Assembly: GCF_041027365.1 (NCBI RefSeq)
Contig: NZ_JBFTEH010000001.1
Location: forward strand, 248,001 to 312,000
DNA length: 64,000 bases
DNA from: VKMB-3413 sp041027365
GTDB taxonomy: Bacteria; Pseudomonadota; Alphaproteobacteria; Rhizobiales; Rhizobiaceae
Direction: 5' to 3'
Position 1 is the stretch's first letter; each line of letters opens with the position of its first letter. Shown piece by piece: positions 8,076 to 15,388 of this stretch. A program made the position numbers and the translations under genes. The notes below the pieces were generated by a model, which saw nothing but the letters and a program-made list of their open reading frames with translations, had not been told where the DNA came from and did no database searches.

Positions 8076-9259
8076 TGCTGCGCGTCTTCACATTCTGCCT
8101 GGCCGTCGCGGTTGCGGTCGCGCCGGTCCGCGCGGCCGATCTGCCGCAAATGGCCAGCGTCGGGGCGCCGATCGAACCGTTCCACCCGGTGCGCGGCAAT
8201 CCGCAGGATGCCGCCGGCACGGTCCGGATCAAGGACATCACCACCGTCGACGGCGTCCGCCCGAACCAGCTCGTCGGCTACGGCCTGGTGATCGGCCTGC
8301 AGGGCACCGGCGATTCCATGCGCAATTCGCCTTTCACCCAGCAGTCGCTGCAGTCGATGCTCGACCGCATGGGCGTCAACATCCGCGACCAGAACCCGCG
8401 CGGCAAGAACGTTGCCGCCGTGACGGTGACGGCGGAGCTCCCACCCTTCGTCGGGACCGGCTCGCGGGTCGACGTCACGGTCTCCTCGCTCGGCGATGCG
8501 ACGTCGCTGATGGGCGGCACGCTTGTGATGACGCCGCTCTACGGGGCCGACGGCGAGATCTATGCCGTGGCGCAGGGGTCGGTGGCCGTGTCCGGCTTCA
8601 CCTCGCAGGGCACCAGCGAGACGCTGACGCAGGGCGTGCCGACGTCGGGACGGGTGCCGAACGGCGCGCTGGTCGAGCGCGAGGTGCCGGGCCGGTTCAA
8701 CGACGACGGTCATCTCGCGATCGAGCTGATGAACCCGGACTTCAAGACCGCGATCCGCGTCGTCGACATCATCAACGACTATGCCGTCAAGCGCTGGGGC
8801 GTTGCCGTCGCGCAGGAGGAGGATCTGCGCACGGTCCATCTCCGACGCCCGGCGAAGGTCTCCTCCACGCGGTTCATCGCCGAGATCGGCGATCTGAGGA
8901 TCACGCCCGACCAGCCCGCCAAGGTGGTCATCGACGAGAAGACCGGCACCGTCGTCATCGGCAAGAACGTGCAGATTTCAACCGTCGCCCTGACCCATGG
9001 AAGCCTGTCGGTCCGGGTGAGCGAGGCGCCCTCTGTCTCGCAGCCGGCTCCGCTGTCGGACGGGCAGACGGTGATCACCTCCGACACCATCGTCCAGGCC
9101 CAGCAGGACGGCGGCAACTTCGCCTTCGTCGGCGGCGCCGATCTCGAAACGGTGGTCCGGGGACTGAACCGCATCGGCCTGAAGCCGACCGGGATCATCG
9201 CGATCCTGCAGGCGATCAAGTCGGCCGGGGCTCTACAGGCTGAACTGGTGGTGCAATGA
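8075..9259 (+). CDS. flgI: FlgI, flagellar P-ring protein
   Basis: Forms the ring around the rod in the peptidoglycan layer. 394 residues including a Sec signal peptide (cleavage likely after VRAA, about residue 22). Family segments are obvious: RIKDITTVDGVRPNQLVGYG, LVIGLQGTGDS, SLGDATSLMGGTL, and a conserved C-terminal part (LNRIGLKPTGIIAILQAIK). Overlaps flgA by 1 base and motE by 4. Confidence 0.97.
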   Translation: MLRVFTFCLAVAVAVAPVRAADLPQMASVGAPIEPFHPVRGNPQDAAGTVRIKDITTVDGVRPNQLVGYGLVIGLQGTGDSMRNSPFTQQSLQSMLDRMGVNIRDQNPRGKNVAAVTVTAELPPFVGTGSRVDVTVSSLGDATSLMGGTLVMTPLYGADGEIYAVAQGSVAVSGFTSQGTSETLTQGVPTSGRVPNGALVEREVPGRFNDDGHLAIELMNPDFKTAIRVVDIINDYAVKRWGVAVAQEEDLRTVHLRRPAKVSSTRFIAEIGDLRITPDQPAKVVIDEKTGTVVIGKNVQISTVALTHGSLSVRVSEAPSVSQPAPLSDGQTVITSDTIVQAQQDGGNFAFVGGADLETVVRGLNRIGLKPTGIIAILQAIKSAGALQAELVVQ

Positions 9260-9852
9260 TGACCAAACAGCTCTTCTGCGCGAAGAAGATCGCCATGCTC
9301 ATGATCGCCGCGTCGGCGCTCGGCGCCTCGGTCGGCGAAGTCGGCGCCTCGGGCGCGCAGCCGCCGGCGGCGCCACCGGTCACCACCTCGCAGGGCATCC
9401 GCATCCTCGACGAGAACGGCAACGTCGCGACCGCGCCGAAGCCGACCACCGAGGTCGAGAAATACTGCCTGAACATCGCCGACAAGGCGCAGGATGCACG
9501 CTACGCCCTGCAGCAGGACAAGCTGAAGCAGCTCGAGGGCGCGGTGTCGAAGCAGATCGACGCGCTCGAGGCCAAGCGCAAGGAATACCAGGACTGGCTG
9601 GCGGAGCGGAAGAAGTTCCTCGACAGCGCCTCCACCATCGTCGTCGACATCTACGCCAAGATGAAAGCCGACGCCGCGGCAGCCCAGCTTGCCCAGCTCG
9701 GCACCGATTCCGCAGCCGCGGTCATCATCCGCCTGAAGGCGCGGCAGGCAAGCGACATTCTCAGCCAGATGCAGCCGGAAGTCGCGGCCGCGATCACCAA
9801 GCGCATCGTCGACAAGACGTCGAGCGGCGGTGAAACGGGGAAACCGTCTTGA
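9256..9852 (+). CDS. motE: MotE-like periplasmic chaperone for MotC
   Basis: In Sinorhizobium meliloti MotE is a periplasmic chaperone that stabilises MotC. This 198-residue protein has an N-terminal hydrophobic signal (about residues 8-30), a long coiled-coil-forming helix (about 75-125, KQLEGAVSKQIDALEAKRKE) and a C-terminal MgtE-N-like helical block (AVIIRLKARQASDILSQMQP). The position between flgI and flgH is the same as in S. meliloti. Starts with two adjacent ATGs (9256 and 9259) overlapping the flgI stop. Confidence 0.88.
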   Translation: MMTKQLFCAKKIAMLMIAASALGASVGEVGASGAQPPAAPPVTTSQGIRILDENGNVATAPKPTTEVEKYCLNIADKAQDARYALQQDKLKQLEGAVSKQIDALEAKRKEYQDWLAERKKFLDSASTIVVDIYAKMKADAAAAQLAQLGTDSAAAVIIRLKARQASDILSQMQPEVAAAITKRIVDKTSSGGETGKPS

Positions 9853-10553
9853 GAGCCATCTGCATTTTGGCCCTTGCGGGCCTGGCCGGCTGTTCGACGT
9901 CCGGACGCGACGCCATGCGCGAGCCCTCGCTCTCGCCGGTGGGAACGGGCCTCTATCAATACCCCGCTGTCAACGTGCAGCCGGCGTCCTTTCCGGCGCA
10001 GGCGCCGCGTGCGCCACATTCGCTGTGGACCGACGATCGCGCCGATTTCTATCAGGATCCGCGCGCGCTGAACGTCGGCGACATCGTGACGGTGCTGATC
10101 AAGATCCGCGATCAGGCGTCGCTCGACAACAACAGCCAGCGCTCGCGCGAGTCCGGCATCGGCGCGACCCTCGGCCTCAGCGGCGCGTTCGGCAGCTGGG
10201 CCGTGCCGGCCGTCGACGCGACGCTCTCCGCCAAGGACAAGTCCGACATGACCGGCAAGGGCACGGTCAACCGCAAGGAGGACATCGATCTCTCCGTCGC
10301 GGCAGTGGTCACCCAGAAGATGCCGAACGGCAATCTTTTCATCAGCGGACAGCAGGAAGTTCGCGTCAATTTCGAGGTGCGGGTCCTGTCGATCGCCGGC
10401 ATCATTCGGCCGCGCGACATCCTGCCGGACAACACCATCAACTACGACAAGATCGCCGAGGCCCGGATCTCCTACGGCGGCCGCGGACGCCTGACGGATG
10501 TCCAGCAGCCGGGTTGGGGACAGCAGGTCTACGACGCCGTCGCACCCTACTGA
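9849..10553 (+). CDS. flgH: FlgH, flagellar L-ring lipoprotein
   Basis: Outer-membrane ring protein and lipoprotein. 234 residues; a short signal peptide with lipobox LAGC, so the mature protein starts at Cys15. Family blocks: SLWTDDRADFYQDPRALNVGD begins the conserved part, followed by TVLIKIRDQASL, VTQKMPNGNLFISGQQEVRV and IRPRDILPDNTI. The start is a TTG overlapping the motE stop (TTGA). It ends the flgG unit; a 325-base gap follows. Confidence 0.95.
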   Translation: MRAICILALAGLAGCSTSGRDAMREPSLSPVGTGLYQYPAVNVQPASFPAQAPRAPHSLWTDDRADFYQDPRALNVGDIVTVLIKIRDQASLDNNSQRSRESGIGATLGLSGAFGSWAVPAVDATLSAKDKSDMTGKGTVNRKEDIDLSVAAVVTQKMPNGNLFISGQQEVRVNFEVRVLSIAGIIRPRDILPDNTINYDKIAEARISYGGRGRLTDVQQPGWGQQVYDAVAPY

Positions 10554-10878
10554 CGCTCCGGCGACGCGCCGGGGGTCTGCCGGTCCCGGCGTTCGTGGGA
10601 GAATCCGGATCGGGACGCCGCCGTTCGCGACGGGGCGTCTCCTGCAGTGCGGTTGCCGACGGTCTCGGAACGGCGGCTTCGCGGGGGCTCGCAGAGCGGT
10701 GCGCGTCGAAAAAGTTCCGCGCGCCGATCGCCGGTCTCGCGACGGCCGGCACGGGCTGCGGGCGCCCAAGGCTCCCGCGCAAGTTCCGCGATAGGCTGGA
10801 ACGCTATCGCTCGGTCGCCGGCTGAGCCGCGGCCATGAGGGCCCCGCCGCCGGTGCATGAGCGGAAAGGGTTTCTCGA
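10554..10878. other. Non-coding gap between flgH and fliL
   Basis: 325 bases with no gene that can be supported. Open frames here have GC-rich, Arg-rich translations without family features. It separates two tightly packed operon segments, so it may carry a promoter for fliL-fliP. A ribosome site (GGAAAGG, about 10861-10867) precedes the fliL ATG. Confidence 0.5.
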
Positions 10879-11433
10879 ATGTCCGAGATCAGCCTGCCGA
10901 TGCCGGACGACGGCACCAAGAAGCGTGGCGGCCTCGTTCCGACGATCGTCGCCGTCGTTCTTCTGACGCTGATCGCCGGCGGCGGCGGGGCGCTCGTTGG
11001 AAAGCTGTTGGCCGCCGCGCCACCGCCACCGGCCGCCGCTGCGCCGGCCGCCGCCGCTCCGGCTGCCCCGGGAGCCAAGCCGACCGAGGTGACGCCGACC
11101 GACGGTGCCGGGGACCTCGCCGCGGCCGAGAAGAGCAAGCTCCCGCTCAAGCTGATTCCGCTGCAGCCGGTTCTGACCAACCTCTATTCGCCGCCCAACG
11201 TCTGGCTGCGGATCGAGGCATCGATCGTCGTCCAGGACGACGGCAAGGTCGACGCGAACGTTCTGGCGGCCGAGATCGAGTCCGACACCACGGCGTTCCT
11301 GCGCTCGGTGCAGCTCGCGCAGATCGAAGGTTCGCGTGGTCTCCTGCATCTCAGGGACGACCTGCGCGAACGGGCCAAACTCCGCTCGCCCCAAGTGGTC
11401 GACTATCTCATCCGCACGATGGTGGCCGAGTGA
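10879..11433 (+). CDS. fliL: FliL, flagellar basal body-associated protein
   Basis: Inner-membrane protein that surrounds the stator and helps motor function. 184 residues: short cytoplasmic start, one membrane helix (about residues 19-45), an Ala/Pro-rich linker (about 47-75) and a C-terminal periplasmic domain (LKLIPLQPVLTNLYSPPNVW, then LRDDLRERAKLRSPQVVDYL). The stop overlaps the fliP ATG by one base (TGATG). Typical rhizobial FliL position. Confidence 0.9.
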   Translation: MSEISLPMPDDGTKKRGGLVPTIVAVVLLTLIAGGGGALVGKLLAAAPPPPAAAAPAAAAPAAPGAKPTEVTPTDGAGDLAAAEKSKLPLKLIPLQPVLTNLYSPPNVWLRIEASIVVQDDGKVDANVLAAEIESDTTAFLRSVQLAQIEGSRGLLHLRDDLRERAKLRSPQVVDYLIRTMVAE

Positions 11434-12206
11434 TGAAGCGGCTCCTGATCGTCGTCGTTCTCCTGCTTCTCGCCCATCCGGCGCTGGCGCAGACTTCGAC
11501 AAGCGTCAAGACGCTGGCCGACCTCATCCCCTCCGGCGACGCCTCGGTCTCCGGGCGCATCGTCCAGCTCTTCGGCATCGTCACCGTGCTGTCGGTGGCG
11601 CCGGGTCTCCTGGTGATGGTGACGTCCTTCACCCGTATCGTCATCGCGCTGTCCATCCTGCGCACCGGCCTCGGGCTGCAGACGACGCCGGCCAATCTGA
11701 TCCTGATTTCGCTGGCCCTGTTCATGACCTTCTTCGTCATGGCGCCGACTTTCGACAAGGCCTGGAACGACGGTCTGCAGCCGCTTTTGAACAACCAGAT
11801 CACCGAGCAGGAGGCGTTCTACCGGATCACCGACCCGTTCAAGGACTTCATGCTGAGCCAGGTGCGCCCGGCCGATCTGTCGCTGTTCAGCGATCTCGCT
11901 TCGGCGGAGAGTCACGACCGGGTCGAGCCGCCGGCGCAGGGCGATGCGAACGATCCGCAGAACGTCGACCTGCGGGTGCTGATTCCGGCCTTCATGATCT
12001 CCGAACTACGGCGCGGATTCGAGATCGGCTTCCTCATCGTGCTGCCCTTTCTCGTCATCGACATGATCGTGGCGACGTTAACCATGTCGATGGGCATGAT
12101 GATGCTGCCGCCGACGATCATCTCGCTGCCCTTCAAGATCCTGTTCTTCGTCCTAATCGACGGGTGGAACATGCTTGTCGGCTCTCTGGTGCGCTCGTTT
12201 TTCTAG
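11433..12206 (+). CDS. fliP: FliP, flagellar type III export gate protein
   Basis: Core export-gate channel subunit. 257 residues with a cleavable signal peptide (LLIVVVLLLLAHPALAQ) and four membrane segments. Strong family blocks: VMVTSFTRIVIALSILR, GLQTTPANLILISLALFMT, PAFMISELRRGFEIGFLIVL in adjoining parts, and MGMMMLPPTIISLPFKILFF. Overlaps fliL by 1 base. fliQ and fliR are encoded about 18 and 22 kb further on. Confidence 0.97.
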   Translation: MKRLLIVVVLLLLAHPALAQTSTSVKTLADLIPSGDASVSGRIVQLFGIVTVLSVAPGLLVMVTSFTRIVIALSILRTGLGLQTTPANLILISLALFMTFFVMAPTFDKAWNDGLQPLLNNQITEQEAFYRITDPFKDFMLSQVRPADLSLFSDLASAESHDRVEPPAQGDANDPQNVDLRVLIPAFMISELRRGFEIGFLIVLPFLVIDMIVATLTMSMGMMMLPPTIISLPFKILFFVLIDGWNMLVGSLVRSFF

Positions 12207-12233
12207 CCGCCGGAGGCCCTCGGCGAGACCGGA

Positions 12234-12248
12234 TTTACCGTCGATTAA
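12234..12248 (+). promoter_or_regulatory. CtrA-like TTTA-N7-TTAA motif upstream of first flagellin
   Basis: TTTA CCGTCGA TTAA, about 100 bases before the flagellin ATG, followed by another TTAA at 12251-12254. Shares TTTACCGkCGATTwAC with the motif upstream of the second flagellin. Resembles the CtrA consensus (TTAA-N7-TTAA); FtcR binding is the alternative. Confidence 0.55.
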
Positions 12249-12348
12249 CGTTAATGCCGTAAACGTCCATCTCGTGCTGCCGAGCATGAAGCAGAGGTCC
12301 TTTGGAAAGCGCGTCCATGAGGGGCGACGATCGTGAGTGGGTTCTAAG

Positions 12349-12770
12349 ATGACGAGTATCATCACCAACGTCGCTGCAATGACGGCACTGCAGACCCTGC
12401 AGGCCACCAACAAAATGATGGACGAGAACCAGAACCGGATCTCGACCGGCTACCGGGTCGCCGACGCCAGAGACAACGCAGCCTACTGGTCGATCGCCAC
12501 CACGATGCGCTCCGACAACGGTGCGATGTCGGCGGTGAAGGACTCGCTCGGCATCGGCGCCGCCACCGTCGACACTGCCTATACGGCGCTCAATTCTGCC
12601 AAGGACGTCCTCAACCAGATCAAGGACAAGCTGACCACCGCCACGCAGGACGGCGTCGACCGCACCAAGGTGCAGGACGAGATCACGCAGCTTCAGGAGC
12701 AGCTGAAGTCGATCGCCAACTCCGCCTCGTTCTCTGGCCAGAACTGGCTCTCGATCGACTCGAACGCCAC
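12349..12770 (+). repeat. Long direct repeat: 5' ends of the two flagellin genes (copy 1)
   Basis: The first roughly 420 bases of this flagellin align without gaps to 13927-14348 (offset 1578) and are nearly identical in long stretches, differing mostly at third codon positions. The 3' ends (from about 13414 and 14962) are also highly alike, so the pair could recombine. Confidence 0.85.
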
Positions 12771-13653
12771 AGGCTACGACGCCAACAAGCAGGTCGTCGC
12801 CAACTTCTCGCGCGACACTTCGGGCGCTCTGACCATCGGAACGATCACTGTCGACACCTCGAAGGTGGCGCTGTTCGATTCCAGCCCGACCGGCGGCTCG
12901 GCAATCCTCAACGGCGGCCAGGGCGGCAATACCAACCTCGGCGTGGTGGCGAACGGCAGCGCCTCGACGACGACGAACGGCTCGTTCGGCACGCTCGCGC
13001 TGACGGCGTTCGCCACAGCCTCCACGATCGTCACGCTCGATTCGAACGACAGCATCAGTTTCGAAATCTCCGTCAACGGCGGAGACGCCAAGGCGGTGAC
13101 CATCAACAAGTCTGTCGTCGACACGGCCCTCGGCACGACCGACGGCAAGATCGACAGCCAGGCACACTGGATCGCTGTCCTCAACGGCGCGCTCGCGGCC
13201 GCCGGCGTCGGAGCGCAGGCCGTCGCCAACGGCGCTAACGGCATCGACATCAAGAGCAATTCGGCCAGCGACGGAACCACCGCGTCGTCCGTCAAAATCT
13301 CCAGTTCGGCCGCCGACCAGGGCACCAGCGTCGACAAGATAGACATCTCAAAGGCCGGGACCACCTCGGACGACATCAAGAAGTACCTGCTAGTGGTGGA
13401 CGATGCGATTTCCAAGGTGACGGCGGGGGCCTCGACGCTTGGCGCCCTCCAGAACCGCATCGACAGCCAGAAGACCTTCGTCTCCAACCTGATGGACACG
13501 ATCGACAAGGGCATAGGCACCTTGGTCGACGCCGACATGACGGAAGAGTCGACCAAGCTGAAGGCGCTGCAGACGCAGCAGCAGCTCGGCGTCCAGGCGC
13601 TGTCGATCGCGAACGCCTCCAGCCAGGCGATCCTCAAGCTCTTCCAGGGCTGA
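12349..13653 (+). CDS. Flagellin, first of two tandem copies
   Basis: Filament subunit. 434 residues when started at the ATG at 12349 (MTSIITNVAAM), the usual rhizobial N-terminus; an in-frame GTG at 12337 is less likely. The N-terminal D0/D1 domain (about 1-150, QNRISTGYRVADARDNAAYW) and C-terminal domain (about 355-434, STKLKALQTQQQLGVQALSI) are near-identical to the next gene, while the central 200 residues are variable and Ser/Thr/Asn/Gly-rich. No strong Shine-Dalgarno sequence lies close to the start. A TTTA-N7-TTAA site lies about 100 bases upstream and a hairpin terminator follows. Confidence 0.96.
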   Translation: MTSIITNVAAMTALQTLQATNKMMDENQNRISTGYRVADARDNAAYWSIATTMRSDNGAMSAVKDSLGIGAATVDTAYTALNSAKDVLNQIKDKLTTATQDGVDRTKVQDEITQLQEQLKSIANSASFSGQNWLSIDSNATGYDANKQVVANFSRDTSGALTIGTITVDTSKVALFDSSPTGGSAILNGGQGGNTNLGVVANGSASTTTNGSFGTLALTAFATASTIVTLDSNDSISFEISVNGGDAKAVTINKSVVDTALGTTDGKIDSQAHWIAVLNGALAAAGVGAQAVANGANGIDIKSNSASDGTTASSVKISSSAADQGTSVDKIDISKAGTTSDDIKKYLLVVDDAISKVTAGASTLGALQNRIDSQKTFVSNLMDTIDKGIGTLVDADMTEESTKLKALQTQQQLGVQALSIANASSQAILKLFQG

Positions 13654-13677
13654 CAACCAACTTCCAGCGCAGTCGGG

Positions 13678-13705
13678 GAGGGCCGTTCCGCAAGGGGCGG
13701 CCCTC
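13678..13705 (+). terminator. Terminator after first flagellin
   Basis: Hairpin GAGGGCCGTTCC-GCAA-GGGGCGGCCCTC beginning 25 bases after the stop, followed by TTGCTATTG. The stem is 12 pairs with two weak positions. The T-run is poor but placement and stem favour a terminator. Confidence 0.7.
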
Positions 13706-13724
13706 TTGCTATTGGGGCCTTAGT

Positions 13725-13739
13725 TTTACCGGCGATTTA
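13725..13739 (+). promoter_or_regulatory. CtrA-like TTTA-N7-TTTA motif upstream of second flagellin
   Basis: TTTA CCGGCGA TTTA, about 190 bases before the flagellin ATG; matches the first flagellin's motif at 13 of 15 positions. It starts 20 bases after the upstream terminator, a plausible promoter position with a long leader to follow. Confidence 0.55.
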
Positions 13740-13926
13740 CCGTAACTTCTTTCCAACCGGAACCGGTCGAATTGTTTAAGACCTCGGAAGGGGGTTGCCG
13801 CCAATTATCGGGGCATAGCGAAGTGGCCGAACGGGAACTCCTCGCCACAGGCATGATGCCGATTTGCTATCCCGGCCGATCCGGACTGTCCCATCCCTGA
13901 TTTGTATTTCGTACGGGACGATCAGT

Positions 13927-14348
13927 ATGAGCAGCTTGATGACCAACACTGCGGCGATGACGGCGCTGCAGACCCTCCAGGCGACCAACAACTCGCTGGA
14001 GGACACCCAGAACCGCATCTCCACCGGCTACCGCGTCGCCGACGCGAAAGACAACGCGGCCTATTGGTCCATCGCCACCACGATGCGCTCCGACAACGGC
14101 GCGATGTCGGCGGTGAAGGACTCCCTCGGCATCGGCGCCGCCACCGTCGACACCGCCTATACCGGCCTGAACTCGGCCAAGGACGTCCTCAACCAGATCA
14201 AGGACAAGCTGACCACCGCCACCCAGGACGGCGTCGACCGCACCAAGGTGCAGGACGAGATCGGCCAGCTGCAGCAGCAGCTGAAGTCGATCGCCAACTC
14301 GGCCTCCTTCTCCGGCCAGAACTGGCTGTCGATCAACTCGGGCGCCTC
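13927..14348 (+). repeat. Long direct repeat: 5' ends of the two flagellin genes (copy 2)
   Basis: Partner of 12349-12770; see that entry. The alignment is gap-free across the D0/D1 coding part and breaks down in the central variable region. Confidence 0.85.
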
Positions 14349-15198
14349 GGGATACACTGCCGACAAGACGATGGTTGCGAACTTCGCACGTGACCAGTCC
14401 GGGACGCTGTCGCTCGGCTCGATCACCGTCGATACCTCGAAGATCGCGCTGTATGACAGCAGCTCGTCGAGCAAGGCGATCCTGAACGGCGGCGCCGGTG
14501 GCATCAGCAGCGCCCTCGGCCTGACGGCCGGCACCAAGTCCGTTGGCGCCAGCGGTACCGCGGCCACGATCGCTCTCGGAACGCTCGGCGCGACGTCCGT
14601 CACGCTGGATCTGAACGACTCGCTCTCCTTCGATCTGAACCTCAACGGCACGACCAAGACCGTCACCATCGACCAGGCCACCGTCAACGCGGCCCTGGGC
14701 GAAACCAACGGCAAGATCTCCGGCACGACCGGCTTCAAGACGGTGTTGAACCACGCCCTCGAGTCGGCCGGCTTCGACAGCACCAAGGTCACCGCGGCGA
14801 CCGGCGGCATCCACACGGTCGGCGGTGCGACCGGCGACACGCTGTCGATCAGCAACGTCGCCTTCTCGAACGACTCGGTCGACAGCCTCGACATTTCCGG
14901 GTCGGGTGTGACCGCTTCGAAGATCAAGCTGTACATCAAGACGGTCGACGACGCGATCAGCAAGGTGACGGCGGGGGCCTCGACGATCGGTGCCATTCAG
15001 AACCGCATCGACATGCAGACGACCTTCGTCGGCAATCTGATGGACACGATCGACAAGGGCGTCGGCACGCTGGTGGATGCCGACATGACGCAGGAATCGA
15101 CCAAGCTGAAGGCGCTGCAGACGCAGCAGCAGCTCGGCGTCCAGGCGCTCTCGATCGCCAACTCCTCCTCGCAGAGCCTGCTCTCGCTGTTCCGCTGA
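13927..15198 (+). CDS. Flagellin, second of two tandem copies
   Basis: Filament subunit, 423 residues from the ATG at 13927 (MSSLMTNTAAM), with GGGA 9 bases upstream. N-terminal (1-150) and C-terminal (about 345-423) domains match the first flagellin almost residue for residue, whereas the centre (about 165-340) differs: TAGTKSVGASGTAATIALG here. Ends in SLLSLFR without the extra residues of copy 1. Preceded by its own candidate promoter motif and a leader of about 185 bases, and followed by a strong terminator, so it is probably a single-gene unit. Confidence 0.96.
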   Translation: MSSLMTNTAAMTALQTLQATNNSLEDTQNRISTGYRVADAKDNAAYWSIATTMRSDNGAMSAVKDSLGIGAATVDTAYTGLNSAKDVLNQIKDKLTTATQDGVDRTKVQDEIGQLQQQLKSIANSASFSGQNWLSINSGASGYTADKTMVANFARDQSGTLSLGSITVDTSKIALYDSSSSSKAILNGGAGGISSALGLTAGTKSVGASGTAATIALGTLGATSVTLDLNDSLSFDLNLNGTTKTVTIDQATVNAALGETNGKISGTTGFKTVLNHALESAGFDSTKVTAATGGIHTVGGATGDTLSISNVAFSNDSVDSLDISGSGVTASKIKLYIKTVDDAISKVTAGASTIGAIQNRIDMQTTFVGNLMDTIDKGVGTLVDADMTQESTKLKALQTQQQLGVQALSIANSSSQSLLSLFR

Positions 15199-15223
15199 TC
15201 CGGATCGGCCTGAACTGAGTGCG

Positions 15224-15257
15224 ACCGGGTCCGGCCTCTGGCCGGGCCCGGTTTTTT
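15224..15257 (+). terminator. Strong intrinsic terminator after second flagellin
   Basis: 13-pair GC-rich stem (ACCGGGTCCGGCC / GGCCGGGCCCGGT, one G-T pair) with a 3-base loop, followed by six T's at 15252-15257. Classical Rho-independent terminator that isolates the flagellins from fliF. Confidence 0.9.
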
Positions 15258-15296
15258 CATGCGGCGAGCGCCCACGCTTGCCGGCTCCAACTGTTG

Positions 15297-15311
15297 TTAA
15301 CCATTCATTAA
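15297..15311 (+). promoter_or_regulatory. CtrA-type TTAA-N7-TTAA site upstream of fliF
   Basis: TTAA CCATTCA TTAA is a perfect match to the CtrA full-site consensus, including TTAACCAT, centred about 85 bases before the fliF ATG. In Brucella the FtcR regulator acts on the fliF promoter, so FtcR binding is an alternative. Confidence 0.7.
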
Positions 15312-15388
15312 CCGGGGTCTCGCGCAAGCTTTGGCCGGCATGGTCCCAGCGTCGAAACGTGCTCAGTACGAAGACGCGGGGAATACGC

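Noticed and set aside
9830..10825. A 331-codon + frame running through flgH into the flgH-fliL gap
   Set aside because: It is out of frame with flgH and its part in the gap is Arg-rich with no motif. The gap is therefore left as non-coding.
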